A stretch of DNA of 64,000 nucleotides from Halorhabdus amylolytica (GCF_004944975.1 NZ_SPQG01000002.1:62001-126000); one strand, 5' to 3'; shown: positions 15,981 to 25,316, counted from the first letter of the stretch. Notes: generated by a model not told the origin, from the sequence alone. Numbers and translations: made by a program.

Positions 15981-16916
15981 ATGTCTGCCAGCGAGATGCA
16001 TCCCCAGGCACGCGCCGTCGTCGATCGACAGCGACGCCTCGGGATGCCCCCGATCTCCAGGTTCGACCGGCGTCTCGTACGTACGCTGGAGGGCGTGAGT
16101 GCGTGGCTGAATACCCGCGATCCGCCGGCGGTCGGCGCCACAGTAGACGGGTCGATTCCGGGACCCGACGGCGACGTCTCCGTCCGCCTCTACCGGCCGG
16201 CTGCGCCCCCACCGTACCCGACGATCGTCTTCTTCCATGGCGGCGGGTTCGTCCTTGGAAGTATCGGGACACACGACCTCCTGTGTCGGCGACTGTGTCG
16301 ACAGACGGACGGAGTCGTCGTCTCCGTCGAGTACCGCCTCGCCCCGGAAAACCCGTTCCCGGCGGCGGTCGAGGACGCCTACGCGGCCACGCAGTGGGTG
16401 GCGGACAATCCCGACCGACTCGCGTCCGACGGAACACTGGTCGTCGCGGGCGACAGCGCTGGCGGGAACCTCGCGGCCGTGGTCGCGCTCATGGCCAGAG
16501 ATCGGGACGGGCTCGCCGTCGACTATCAGGTACTGCTCTACCCCGGGATCGGGATCCACGAGGATCAGGGCTCCGTCCGGGAGAACGATGGCATCGTTTT
16601 GGCCGTCGAGGATCTCGAGTGGTTCCAGGAGTGCTATTACGGGAGCGAGATCCACCGGCGCAATCCGTACGCCGATCCGGCCGAGGCTTGCGATCTTTCC
16701 GGGGTCGCCCCTGGGACAGTGGTGACAGCCGGGTTCGATCCCCTCCGTGATGGCGGGGTCGCTTACGCCGACCAGCTGGAAGCGGACGACGTTGAGGTCA
16801 CCCACCGACACCACGCGGATATGATCCACGGCTTCGCGACCTCGTCGGGGATCGACCGCGCCGAGACGGTCGTCGCCGACGTCGCCACGGACCTCTCGGA
16901 GGCCGTCACGAGGTGA
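15981..16916 (+). CDS. Alpha/beta-hydrolase esterase of the hormone-sensitive-lipase family
   Basis: 311 residues. The HSL oxyanion motif HGGGF (about residue 90), nucleophile elbow GDSAGG (about 158), an acidic residue in AGFDPLRDGG (about 255), and the catalytic His in MIHGFA (about 285) give a complete triad. Members hydrolyse short-chain carboxyl esters. There is no signal peptide, so it acts in the cytoplasm. Between the zinc-finger gene and an ATP-grasp gene it is probably its own transcription unit. Confidence 0.9.
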   Translation: MSASEMHPQARAVVDRQRRLGMPPISRFDRRLVRTLEGVSAWLNTRDPPAVGATVDGSIPGPDGDVSVRLYRPAAPPPYPTIVFFHGGGFVLGSIGTHDLLCRRLCRQTDGVVVSVEYRLAPENPFPAAVEDAYAATQWVADNPDRLASDGTLVVAGDSAGGNLAAVVALMARDRDGLAVDYQVLLYPGIGIHEDQGSVRENDGIVLAVEDLEWFQECYYGSEIHRRNPYADPAEACDLSGVAPGTVVTAGFDPLRDGGVAYADQLEADDVEVTHRHHADMIHGFATSSGIDRAETVVADVATDLSEAVTR

Positions 16917-16973
16917 CGGCTCCCCGAAGCGCTCGGACCGAAGGGTTTTGCCGACCGTGGCCGGAGTATCCCC

Positions 16974-17846
16974 ATGCTCCGGCTGGCGGTGGCCACGCAG
17001 GCAGAAACGTTCGCGCGCATGCGCGACCCGCTCGCCGACCGTGATATCGAGGTCCTCGCACTCCGTACGGACGAACGAACGGTCCCGCTCGGTGGTGATC
17101 CGTTCCCCGACGTCGACGTCGGGTACGTCTTCCCCCCGCGTCTGATGGAAGGCAGTGTCGCTGACGCCGTTCTCGACATCCCGTGGATCAATGATCGCGC
17201 GTGCGTCCTGCGCTCGCGCAACAAGGCCGAGACCCTTCGGCGACTCACCGATGCCGACGTGCCGGTCCCCGAGACCACGCTCGTTTCGAACCCCGTCGAT
17301 CGGGACGATCTGGTCGAGGCGTTCGAACGGTTCGATCCGCCGGTGATCGTCAAACCGAACTCGACGACCCGGGGGACCGGGGTCACGTTGGCTCACGATC
17401 TCGATTCGTTCCTCGGCATCGCCGATTATCTCGATCTCGTTCACGACTACCGGGCGACCGGCGACCGATCGTTCCTGGTTCAGGAATTCTTGCCGGACGC
17501 CAGGGACTACCGCGTGATGGTCCTCGAGGGCGAGTACGTCGGCGCCGTCGAACGACGGACCCCCGGAACCGACGGCGACCGCTGGAAACACAACGTCCAC
17601 CGAGGGGCGACCGCCCGTGCCGTCGACCTCCCGGCGGAACACCGTCGGCTCGCCGAACGGGCCGCGACGGCCCTAGAGATCCCCTTTCTCGGCGTCGATC
17701 TGCTTGTCACCGCCGACCGTGCTGTCGTCTCCGAGACGAACGCGCGTCCCACGATCGACGACGGCAAGTACGTCAGGGACTTCTGGGACCGTCTCGCTGC
17801 TGTGATCCGACGGACTGCTGACGGGTCACGCTCGCCACACGGATAG
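16974..17846 (+). CDS. RimK-like ATP-grasp ligase
   Basis: 290 residues with an N-terminal pre-ATP-grasp region and an ATP-grasp core: RNKAETLRRL with VPETTLV (about 83-100), PPVIVKPNSTTRG (ATP-binding Lys and Gly-rich loop), VQEFLPD, and the C-terminal Mg site SETNARP. This is the RimK/LysX superfamily, which joins a carboxylate to an amine. RimK itself adds glutamates, and CofF/MptN and related proteins act on other acceptors. The specific acceptor cannot be read here, and the neighbours give no clue. Confidence 0.82.
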   Translation: MLRLAVATQAETFARMRDPLADRDIEVLALRTDERTVPLGGDPFPDVDVGYVFPPRLMEGSVADAVLDIPWINDRACVLRSRNKAETLRRLTDADVPVPETTLVSNPVDRDDLVEAFERFDPPVIVKPNSTTRGTGVTLAHDLDSFLGIADYLDLVHDYRATGDRSFLVQEFLPDARDYRVMVLEGEYVGAVERRTPGTDGDRWKHNVHRGATARAVDLPAEHRRLAERAATALEIPFLGVDLLVTADRAVVSETNARPTIDDGKYVRDFWDRLAAVIRRTADGSRSPHG

Positions 17847-18038
17847 AACACTCTCGGATCCCAACCAGATCCTGACCGCCCCTCGATAGACATACGGAAC
17901 CTCACCCATTGTCTTGTTCATTGGCACCAATAGACACAAACCGCAGCAATGCTCGGCCATCGCGCCGTGAGATATAATGGACAGGTAACATATAATCACA
18001 AAACTATTATTATCGACCGTGTATAATTAGTGAGTGCC

Positions 18039-18176
18039 ATGTCGGCGGTACAACTCCATCGGTGCCCGGCCTGTGGGAGCGACGAGCGAACGAAAGTGGA
18101 CCAACAGCCGGTACCAGGTGGGACCGACTGGCGCTACTACGAGTGTCCCTCCTGTGGATACGAGTGGCGAGCCTGA
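18039..18176 (+). CDS. Very small CPxCG zinc-ribbon protein (45 aa)
   Basis: ATG at 18039, stop TGA at 18174-18176. The peptide starts MSAVQLHRCPACGSDE and ends with ECPSCGYEWRA. Two CPxCG knuckles about 26 residues apart with an aromatic WRYYE strand make a TFIIS-type ribbon. An AT-rich TATAATTA element lies 10-18 bases before the ATG, so the mRNA is probably leaderless. Such micro zinc-finger proteins are numerous in haloarchaea, and some affect motility and biofilm formation. Confidence 0.72.
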   Translation: MSAVQLHRCPACGSDERTKVDQQPVPGGTDWRYYECPSCGYEWRA

Positions 18177-18228
18177 GTTCCAGTCTCCGGCTGTTCCGCC
18201 TCTTTTCTCTTCAGAACGAGTCGAACTG

Positions 18229-18624
18229 CTAGGCGAGGTCGATATCGGCCGAGTCCTCGGCGGTTTCGAAGGTCACTTCGAGGATCCCGTTGTTGTAACT
18301 GGCTTCGGCACTGTGTTCGTCGACGCGCGCGGGTAGCTGGACGCGTTCGTAATACTCGCGCTGTTCGCCCGCGGCATCGATCGTGAGTTGTTCCCCATCA
18401 CACTTGAGGTCGATCGCTTCCTTGGAGACACCCGGCAGGTCGGCGACGACACGCAGTCGGTCGTCCTCCTCGTAGACATCGAAGTGGACGTCACCGGTCA
18501 CCGTCTCCGTCGGGTCATGCCGTTCGACGCGCATATCGAACTCGCCGCCCGTGATGTCGTTCATCATCCGCTCGAGTTCGCGAAAGAAATCGTCGAAGGG
18601 GTCATCCCGGTCGTCTCTTCGCAT
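18229..18624 (-). CDS. Small heat-shock protein (Hsp20 family)
   Basis: 131 residues from the ATG at 18624 (MRRDDRDDPFDDFFRELERMM), a typical haloarchaeal Hsp20 N-terminus; the 43 residues upstream in the frame lie in promoter-like AT-rich DNA. The alpha-crystallin domain spans about 45-125 with LRVVADLPGVSKEAIDL and the YNNGILEVTFE strand. It differs clearly from the other Hsp20 at 8196-8552, so these are not recent duplicates. Holdase function is inferred from the family. Confidence 0.88.
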   Translation of the reverse strand: MRRDDRDDPFDDFFRELERMMNDITGGEFDMRVERHDPTETVTGDVHFDVYEEDDRLRVVADLPGVSKEAIDLKCDGEQLTIDAAGEQREYYERVQLPARVDEHSAEASYNNGILEVTFETAEDSADIDLA

Positions 18625-18846
18625 GCGCGAGAATAAGGTCGAACGCGTCAAAAGCCTTCTGAACGCCGAATAATCGGTCACGAGACGCCCTCGTTGGGTC
18701 GATTGTACGTTCGTCCGTCCGTTCGTGTACATAGTGATATATACATCCTTCACGGATGACTATCGTGAGATAGTCGGACTTCACAGCCCCATATCGAAAA
18801 ACATTTACTCAATGTTGCCGCTATCTCTACGTGGAGCTATACTACT

Positions 18847-19857
18847 ATGAGTGCAAGCGATCCGGTCCGCATCGGGATCAACGGGTACGGCCGTATCGGC
18901 CGCTGTACCCTTCGTGCAGCCCTGGAGAACGACGACGTCCAGATCGTCGGGATCAACGACGTGATGGACTTCGAGAAGATGGAGTACCTCACGAAGTACG
19001 ACAGCGCGCTGGGTACCCTCCCCTACGATGTCGAACTCGACGGTGACAGCCTCGTCGTCGACGACAACGAGATCGACCTGCTGAACGTCCAGAGTCCCGA
19101 GGAACTGCCGTGGGACTCCCTGGATGTCGACGTCGCCATCGAGTCGACGGGCATCTTCCGGACGAAGGACGAGGCCAGCGCCCACCTCGATGCCGGTGCC
19201 GAGAAGGCGTTGCTCTCCGCGCCGCCGAAGGGCGACAAGCCCGTCCCGCAGTTCGTCTATGGCGTCAACGACGACGAGTACGACGGCGAAGACGTCGTCT
19301 CGGCGGCCTCCTGTACCACCAACAGCGTCTCGCCGCCGATGTACGTCCTGCTCGAAGAGTTCGGCGTCGACGCCGCGGAGATGACCACGATCCACGCCTA
19401 TACCGGCAGCCAGGCCATCGTCGACGGCCCCAAGTCCAAGACTCGACGTGGTCGTGCAGCCGCCGAGAACATCGTCCCGACGACGACCGGTGCCTCGACG
19501 GCGACCCCGCAGATCCTGCCCGAACTGCAGGGCAAGTTCGAGGCCATGGCGATCCGCGTCCCGGTCCCGAGCGGTTCGATCACCGAGATCGTCGTCGATC
19601 TGCCCGGCAACCCGAGCCCCGAGGAGATCAACGACGCCATGTCCGAGTACGCCGCGGGCGAACTCGAGGGCTCGATGGGCGTCACCGACGATCCGATCGT
19701 CTCCCGGGACATCATCGGCCAGCAGTACGGCTCGGTCGTCGACTTGAAGAAGACCTCGGCCGTCGAGGGCGGCAAGCTCGCGAAGGTCTTCGCCTGGTAC
19801 GACAACGAGATGGGCTACACGTCCCAGATGATGCGCCTGGCCGAGGACATCGTCTGA
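18847..19857 (+). CDS. gap: Type I (bacterial-type) glyceraldehyde-3-phosphate dehydrogenase
   Basis: 336 residues. The N-terminal Rossmann motif GINGYGRIGR binds NAD(P); the catalytic SAASCTTNS has Cys156; HAYTGSQ and the S-loop region follow; the end is WYDNEMGY. This is the bacterial-like class I enzyme. In Haloferax volcanii the corresponding isoenzyme serves glycolytic flux, while an archaeal-type isoenzyme serves gluconeogenesis. pgk follows 70 bases downstream, so GAP to 1,3-bisphosphoglycerate to 3-phosphoglycerate is encoded here. The archaeal-type isoenzyme is not in this window. Confidence 0.96.
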   Translation: MSASDPVRIGINGYGRIGRCTLRAALENDDVQIVGINDVMDFEKMEYLTKYDSALGTLPYDVELDGDSLVVDDNEIDLLNVQSPEELPWDSLDVDVAIESTGIFRTKDEASAHLDAGAEKALLSAPPKGDKPVPQFVYGVNDDEYDGEDVVSAASCTTNSVSPPMYVLLEEFGVDAAEMTTIHAYTGSQAIVDGPKSKTRRGRAAAENIVPTTTGASTATPQILPELQGKFEAMAIRVPVPSGSITEIVVDLPGNPSPEEINDAMSEYAAGELEGSMGVTDDPIVSRDIIGQQYGSVVDLKKTSAVEGGKLAKVFAWYDNEMGYTSQMMRLAEDIV

Positions 19858-19927
19858 TCACCGGATCCACCTCTCCCCCGTAGTGTACAGGGACGCAATT
19901 TCTCTCAACATACAACACCTAACAATC

Positions 19928-21148
19928 ATGGCTGCATTCAACACGCTCGACGACCTCGCAGATGGACAGCGCGTCCTGGTCCGCGTCGACCTCAACTCGC
20001 CGGTCGAGGACGGCGTCGTCCAGGACAATCACCGATTCGACCGCTACGCGGAGACGGTCCGTGAACTCGCCGATCGGGACAACAAGGTTGTTCTGATGGC
20101 CCACCAGGGCCGGCCTGGCCGCGACGACTTCGTCTCGCTGGACCAGCACGCCGAAATCCTCGAAGAGTACGTCGGCAAGGAGATTCAGTTCGTCGAGGAC
20201 ATCTACGGCGACGACGCCATTGCGGCGATCGAGGCCCTCGAGGCGGGAGAGATTCTCCTGCTGGAGAACACCCGGATGGCCGACGACGAACTGCCCGAGA
20301 AGGCGCCCGAGGAACACGCCGAGAGCGACTTCGTCCAGACGCTCTCGCCGTACTTCGACGCCTTCGTCAACGACGCCTACTCGGCGGCCCACCGTGCCCA
20401 CGCTTCGACGGTTGGGTTCGCGCTGGAACTCCCGGCCTACGCGGGCCGCGTGATGGAAGCCGAGTACGAGTACAACACCGGCGTCGCCGAACGCGCCCGC
20501 GAGACTGAGGGCCAGGTCACGATGGTTCTGGGCGGCAACAAGAGTGAGGACGTCATCAGCGTCGTCAACAACCTCGGCGACGCCATCGATACGTTCCTCA
20601 TCGGCGGCCTGCCCGGCGAACTATTCCTCCGCGCGGAGGGCTACCCCGTCGGCATGGACGTCGGCGACATGGACTTACTCGACGACCAGTGGGAGGAGAC
20701 CAAAGACACACTCGAAGACCTCGTCGCCAACCGCCGTGACGAGTTCGAACTCCCCACTGACTTCGCCTACGAGGACGACGGCGAACGCGCCGAGATCGCT
20801 CTCGAAGACATCGAGGAGAAGACGACCGGCTACCTCGACATCGGTCACGACACGATCGACGCCTACGTGCCGATCATCGAGGAGAGCGAGGCCGTCTTCG
20901 TGAAGGGCGCGGTCGGCGTCTTCGAGGACGATCGCTTCGCCGACGGCACGGTCGAACTCATCGAAGCCATCGGTCGCACCGACTGCTTCTCGGTCGTCGG
21001 TGGCGGTGACACCGCCCGGACGCTGTCGATGTACGGGCTGGACGAGGACGACTACGATCACATCTCGATCGCCGGTGGCGCCTACCTCAACGCCCTGACC
21101 GGCCAGGAACTCGAGGCTGCCGAAGTGCTGATCGAGCAGGCCGACTGA
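19928..21148 (+). CDS. pgk: Phosphoglycerate kinase
   Basis: 406 residues from the ATG at 19928; an in-frame GTG at 19883 lies in the gap-pgk spacer and is rejected. RVDLNSP near residue 20, HQGRPG near 60, and the nucleotide site GGGDTARTL near 365 are typical of PGK. It interconverts 1,3-bisphosphoglycerate and 3-phosphoglycerate with ADP/ATP. A short AT-rich spacer separates it from gap, so it may be co-transcribed or have its own promoter. The gap-pgk order matches other haloarchaea. Confidence 0.97.
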   Translation: MAAFNTLDDLADGQRVLVRVDLNSPVEDGVVQDNHRFDRYAETVRELADRDNKVVLMAHQGRPGRDDFVSLDQHAEILEEYVGKEIQFVEDIYGDDAIAAIEALEAGEILLLENTRMADDELPEKAPEEHAESDFVQTLSPYFDAFVNDAYSAAHRAHASTVGFALELPAYAGRVMEAEYEYNTGVAERARETEGQVTMVLGGNKSEDVISVVNNLGDAIDTFLIGGLPGELFLRAEGYPVGMDVGDMDLLDDQWEETKDTLEDLVANRRDEFELPTDFAYEDDGERAEIALEDIEEKTTGYLDIGHDTIDAYVPIIEESEAVFVKGAVGVFEDDRFADGTVELIEAIGRTDCFSVVGGGDTARTLSMYGLDEDDYDHISIAGGAYLNALTGQELEAAEVLIEQAD

Positions 21149-21295
21149 TCGCGTCCCGGTTTTTCGACGCTCCCCCTCCCGTTTTCGCGGTGCGGTTTCG
21201 TTCGCTGTCTCTGCACTACCGTGACGAGACAGTGACCTGCGAACCTGCCTTCTCGACCAATCGTTTTCACCTCCCGTACCGTACCGGTCGACGAC

Positions 21296-21787
21296 ATGCA
21301 ACTCGGCGTCATCGCGGACACCCACGACGACAGCGACGTGATCGAACAGGCAATCGCCCGCTTCGCGGCCGAGGATGTCGAGGCCGTCGTCCACTGCGGG
21401 GACATCGTCGCGCCCTTCTCGGCGACATCCTTCGACGCGGACTTCGACTTCTACGCCGTCCGGGGCAACAACGACGGCGAGTGGGCGCTCGCCGACACCA
21501 TCGATGAGTTTGGCACCTACCTTGGAGAAATGGGCGAGTTGACCTTCGACGATACTGACTTGGCGGTCTCTCACGGGACGAGCGAACCGATCGTCGACGC
21601 GCTGGTCGACTCGGGTTCCTACGACTACGTGCTGCACGGCCACACCCACGAACGCGCCCGGGAGGAAACGGACGGGACGGTCCGGCTCAACCCCGGCGGC
21701 GTCCCGATCCCTGCAGCTCCGAACCCGCCCGCTGCGGTCGTGATCGACACCGGAACTGGCGAGATCGAGTCCCACGAACTCCGCTGA
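21296..21787 (+). CDS. YfcE/MJ0936-type metallophosphoesterase
   Basis: 163 residues. Calcineurin-like metal motifs in order: GVIADTHDD, VVHCGDIV, VRGNND, AVSHGTS and YVLHGHTHERA. The size fits the compact YfcE/MJ0936 group of phosphodiesterases. The natural substrate is unknown. It lies between pgk and an aminopeptidase gene, in the same conserved order seen in other haloarchaea. Confidence 0.9.
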   Translation: MQLGVIADTHDDSDVIEQAIARFAAEDVEAVVHCGDIVAPFSATSFDADFDFYAVRGNNDGEWALADTIDEFGTYLGEMGELTFDDTDLAVSHGTSEPIVDALVDSGSYDYVLHGHTHERAREETDGTVRLNPGGVPIPAAPNPPAAVVIDTGTGEIESHELR

Positions 21788-21864
21788 GTCTTCCGGATGG
21801 ATCGGGGGCCGGCAGACTCCGCTCGGGCCGAAAACACTATTCGCGTCCCCGTGTAGGCCCTGGC

Positions 21865-22821
21865 ATGAACGACGCCACACTACGCGATCCCGCCGAGACG
21901 GCCGTCCGACAGTGCATGGGGCTGGAACCCGACGAATCCTGCCTCGTCGTCACCGACGACGAGCGCCGGCCGATCGGCGAAGCGCTCTATTCGGTCGCGA
22001 GTGCGATTACCGACGACTCGATGATCGTCCAGTACCCACCGGGTGACCAGCACGGCGAGGAACCCCCTGGGGCCGTTGCCGCGGCGATGGCGGCCGCGGA
22101 CGTGGTCCTCGCACCGACGACCAAGAGCGTGAGTCACACGCGCGCCCGGACCGAGGCCAACGAGGCGGGCGCGCGGATCGCGACCCTTCCCGGCATCACC
22201 GATGACGTCTTCCGGACGGGCCTGGACGTCGATTACGAGTCGATTCGCGAGCACTGTGAGGCGATGCTCGACTCGGTCCAGGACGCCGAAGAGATCAGGG
22301 TCACGTCCGACCAGGGGACCGATATCACGCTCTCACCGGGCGATCGCGAGTGGCAAATGGATACCGGGATCGTCCACGAAGCGGGCGAGATGTCGAATCT
22401 CCCTGCCGGGGAGGTCTTCCTCAGCCCGACGACCGCTGACGGGACGATCGTCGTCACCGGGACGATGGCCCCGCACGGCTTGCTCGATAAGGCCCAGAAG
22501 ATCCGCATCGAAGTCGAGGACGGCTACATCACCCAGATCGATGATGACGTTATCCGCGAGCAGGTCGAGGAGGCCGCCGAAGCGGTCGGCGAGGACGCCT
22601 ACAACCTCGCGGAGTTCGGCATCGGCACCAACGTCGGCGTCCGCCAGCTTGTTGGGTCGGTCCTCTTAGACGAGAAGGCTGGCGGGACCGTCCACTTCGC
22701 GATCGGGGACGACGCTGGCTTCGGTGGCGATACCGATGCGCCGATCCATCTCGACGGCATCCTTCGACAGCCCACTGTTTTCGCCGACGGCGAGCGGATC
22801 GACTTACCCGAAACTCGATAG
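21865..22821 (+). CDS. Aminopeptidase (M29/leucyl aminopeptidase-like)
   Basis: 318 residues. The centre and C-terminal half resemble thermophilic (M29-type) aminopeptidases of archaea: PAGEVFLSPTTADG, LAEFGIGTNVG (the ExGxGxN region), the AGGTVHFAIGDD segment and the final HLDGILRQPT. The metal-binding Glu, His and Asp residues sit in these segments. It is shorter than bacterial M29 enzymes (about 410), as usual for the haloarchaeal branch. Cytoplasmic peptide degradation is inferred. The gene order pgk, phosphoesterase, aminopeptidase, zinc finger, pcm points to a stable neighbourhood. Confidence 0.8.
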   Translation: MNDATLRDPAETAVRQCMGLEPDESCLVVTDDERRPIGEALYSVASAITDDSMIVQYPPGDQHGEEPPGAVAAAMAAADVVLAPTTKSVSHTRARTEANEAGARIATLPGITDDVFRTGLDVDYESIREHCEAMLDSVQDAEEIRVTSDQGTDITLSPGDREWQMDTGIVHEAGEMSNLPAGEVFLSPTTADGTIVVTGTMAPHGLLDKAQKIRIEVEDGYITQIDDDVIREQVEEAAEAVGEDAYNLAEFGIGTNVGVRQLVGSVLLDEKAGGTVHFAIGDDAGFGGDTDAPIHLDGILRQPTVFADGERIDLPETR

Positions 22822-22939
22822 CGCCGACGAGATTGGCCAACGCTGTTCGGAACGGAACGACGACGGCGTTCGCGAACGCCGTTCGGAACCCGACAGCACG
22901 GACGGCGCTCTTTTACGTTCGCGTCGAGTAGCCGGTCGT

Positions 22940-23587
22940 ATGAGCGAATCCACGCGGCGAGTCGGGCTCCCTTGCCCGGCCTGTTCGCCGGATCTGGAGA
23001 CGATCCACGAGGTGTTACGCGAGGGCGGGCAGGCGACGGTCCGGTGTACGGAGTGTGATCACGTCCACAAGACGACTCTCCCCGAGGAACGGACGGTCGA
23101 ACGCGATGTCGTCGTCTCCCAGGACGGCGAGTCCTTCACGGCGACGACGGAACCGCCGGCCGAGGAGACGCTGGCGGTCGGCGAGGAGTTTCTCTTAGAG
23201 ACCGACGAGGCGATCATGACCGTCCGGATCACGAGCCTCGAAGTGACTGACGGGCGCGTCGAGGAAGCCACGGCCGAGGATGTCGAGACGATCTGGAGTC
23301 GGGCCGTGGGCAACGTCAGCGTCAACGCCACGGTCCATCCGAAGTCGGGTGCGCACGACGAGACGCGGGGTGAGACGCTGCACGTTCCCGGCGACTACGA
23401 GTTCGTCGTCGGGTCGAGCGACGACCTGGGGGACTTCGAGTTCACCGTCGAGGGGATCCACCTCCGGGACGATGCCGTCGGCTACGATCACGAGAAACTC
23501 GATCACGACCGAGACAGTGCCGTCGCGAAGGATGTCAACCGGCTGTACCTCCGTGACGAGGAAAGCGACGCCTGGTCGGCGTGGTGA
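22940..23587 (+). CDS. HVO_0476-type zinc-finger protein
   Basis: 215 residues from the ATG at 22940 (MSESTRRVGL). The N-terminal zinc ribbon CPAC...CTEC (residues 12-40) is followed by beta-rich domains. It matches the haloarchaeal family named after Haloferax HVO_0476, whose genomic position next to pcm and downstream of gap-pgk is the same here. Translation-related or RNA-binding roles are only a suggestion. The pcm gene starts four bases after its stop, so the two are coupled. Confidence 0.8.
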   Translation: MSESTRRVGLPCPACSPDLETIHEVLREGGQATVRCTECDHVHKTTLPEERTVERDVVVSQDGESFTATTEPPAEETLAVGEEFLLETDEAIMTVRITSLEVTDGRVEEATAEDVETIWSRAVGNVSVNATVHPKSGAHDETRGETLHVPGDYEFVVGSSDDLGDFEFTVEGIHLRDDAVGYDHEKLDHDRDSAVAKDVNRLYLRDEESDAWSAW

Positions 23588-23591
23588 GAGG

Positions 23592-24302
23592 ATGGGTCGC
23601 TGGTGGGGCTCCGACCGGGATGGCTCCGGCCGCGGGGGGGACTCCGGTCAGTCTGACGGTGGGGTACCCGACTGGGAGCGCCAGCGTGCCGCGTTGATCG
23701 AGGGGCTCCGCGAGCGGGACCGCGTCGGTGATCGGGCACTCGAGGCACTGGCGGCGGTCCCTCGTCACGAGTTCGTCCCTGAGTCCCGACGACACCACGC
23801 TTATGCGGATCGACCGTTGCCGATCGGGGAAGGCCAGACGATCAGCGCCCCGCACATGGTCGCGATCATGGTCGATCGCCTGGAACTCGAGTCAGGGCTG
23901 ACGGTTCTCGAGATCGGAACGGGCTGTGGGTATCATGCTGCCGTCACTGCCGAGATCGTCGGTGGGGAGAACGTCTACAGCGTCGAGTATCACGCCTCGC
24001 TGGCCGAGCGTGCTCGTATCCGACTCGAACAGGTAGGATACGGTGACATCTCTATCACCGTCGGCGACGGCCACGATGGCTTGCCCGAACACGCGCCCTA
24101 CGACAGAGCGTATCTCACCTGTGCCGCGGCCGATATCCCGAGTGCCGTCCTCGACCAGCTTCGCCCCGACGGGATCTTCCTCGGGCCGATCGGAACGGGC
24201 CGCCAGACGTTGATCCGCGCTCACAAGCGGTCGGACGGATCGATCGATCGCGAGTCCTTCGGTGGCGTCCGCTTCGTGGAGATGCAAGGCGAGGCAGACT
24301 GA
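23592..24302 (+). CDS. pcm: Protein-L-isoaspartate O-methyltransferase
   Basis: 236 residues from the ATG at 23592. It has a glycine-rich, unstructured N-terminus (about 1-27) that most Pcm proteins lack, then the PCMT core: VPRHEFVPES, ADRPLPIGEGQTISAPHMVA (Thr of the substrate site), SAM-binding LEIGTGCGYHAAV, and DGHDGLPEHAPYDRAYLTCAAADIP. The enzyme methylates isoaspartyl residues to start repair of aged proteins. It directly precedes a second, diverged pcm paralogue. Confidence 0.94.
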   Translation: MGRWWGSDRDGSGRGGDSGQSDGGVPDWERQRAALIEGLRERDRVGDRALEALAAVPRHEFVPESRRHHAYADRPLPIGEGQTISAPHMVAIMVDRLELESGLTVLEIGTGCGYHAAVTAEIVGGENVYSVEYHASLAERARIRLEQVGYGDISITVGDGHDGLPEHAPYDRAYLTCAAADIPSAVLDQLRPDGIFLGPIGTGRQTLIRAHKRSDGSIDRESFGGVRFVEMQGEAD

Positions 24303-24365
24303 GTACACCGGTGACCGCCGCCAGGGAGCGGATAGTTAATGAGGGTGCGCTCGTAACTGAAACCG

Positions 24366-25100
24366 ATGGATCCCGCGGTACTGCGCGAGGACATGGTCGA
24401 CGGGCTGCGCCACGAGAGCCGTGGCGTACTGTCGAGCGACTCCGTCGCTACGGCCATGACTGGCGTCCCCCGACACGCCTTCTTCGAGAACGACCGCGCC
24501 GCCTACGCCGACCGGGTGACCGAACGCCTCGGAACGCGCGTTCTCGCGCCGCGCACTGCTGCGCGGTTGTTCGAGGCCCTCGCACTCGAACCCGACGATT
24601 CGGTGCTGATCGTCGGTGCCGGGATCGGCTACACGGCGGCCCTGGCCGCGGAGATCGTCGGCGCGAACACCGTCCAGGCCGTCGATATCACCCGTCGGAT
24701 CGTTTACGAAGCCCGCGAGAACCTCGACCGGGCGGGCTACGACGCCGTGTTCGTCGACTGTCGGGACGGTGCCGACGGCCTGCCCGAGTACGCGCCCTAC
24801 GACCGGATCCTGCTGGAGGCCGCCGCCGTGAACCCACCACGGGCGCTCCTCGAACAGTTGTCCTCCGGCGGTCGGCTGGTGATGCCCCTGGGTGCTCGTG
24901 ACCAGACGCTGGCGGTGATCGAGGACGGCGACGTCGTCGAGCGACGCGGTCCGGTTACGTTCCGTCCGTTGCTCGTCGAGGGCGAGCAGATCGGCGCTGT
25001 AGAGCGCAACCGTACGCGTCGGGAGGACCGCGAGCGCGCCCACCGCGCGGCCCAGTCACGGGCCGGCTGGGAACAGGACTGGATCGACTGGGACGGCTAG
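24366..25100 (+). CDS. Second, diverged protein-isoaspartate methyltransferase-like protein
   Basis: 244 residues in the PCMT fold: VPRHAFFEN, the SAM loop LIVGAGIGYTAAL (the canonical E of ExGxG is replaced, giving IVGAG), DGADGLPEYAPYDRILLEAAA, and a basic Arg-rich C-terminus ending in a Trp-rich DWIDWDG. The substrate motif GQTISAPH of true Pcm is replaced by a segment around GTRVLAPRTAARL. The altered sites suggest changed specificity or loss of isoaspartate repair. It lies 63 bases after pcm and probably arose by an old tandem duplication. Confidence 0.85.
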   Translation: MDPAVLREDMVDGLRHESRGVLSSDSVATAMTGVPRHAFFENDRAAYADRVTERLGTRVLAPRTAARLFEALALEPDDSVLIVGAGIGYTAALAAEIVGANTVQAVDITRRIVYEARENLDRAGYDAVFVDCRDGADGLPEYAPYDRILLEAAAVNPPRALLEQLSSGGRLVMPLGARDQTLAVIEDGDVVERRGPVTFRPLLVEGEQIGAVERNRTRREDRERAHRAAQSRAGWEQDWIDWDG

Positions 25101-25187
25101 TGAGCTGTCCCAGTCGATCGGATCCGGAACCGAACGCCACGTGGTCGCAGTGCCGTCGGTGACGGTATCTGTAGCTTGGAAAAGTGG

Positions 25188-25193
25188 TTTTTT
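25188..25193 (+). terminator. Oligo-T terminator candidate after the pcm pair
   Basis: A run of six T on the coding strand, 88 bases after the second pcm-like gene, in a 216-bp non-coding gap. Archaeal RNA polymerase stops at such T-runs without needing a hairpin. Confidence 0.45.
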
Positions 25194-25316
25194 GTGCTGG
25201 GTGTGTGAACTCCCGTCCGATGTTCGGGTACTCAGCGAAGGCTGTCCGTCTCAGGTGGCGCCGGGTGGAGGGACAACACGCAGCGGTCGTCCAGTCGGTC
25301 GGGAGGGAAAAGGGCG

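Noticed and set aside
15236-16141. 301-codon minus-strand ORF over the zinc-finger and esterase region
   Set aside because: Overlaps two well supported plus-strand genes and has no recognisable motifs.
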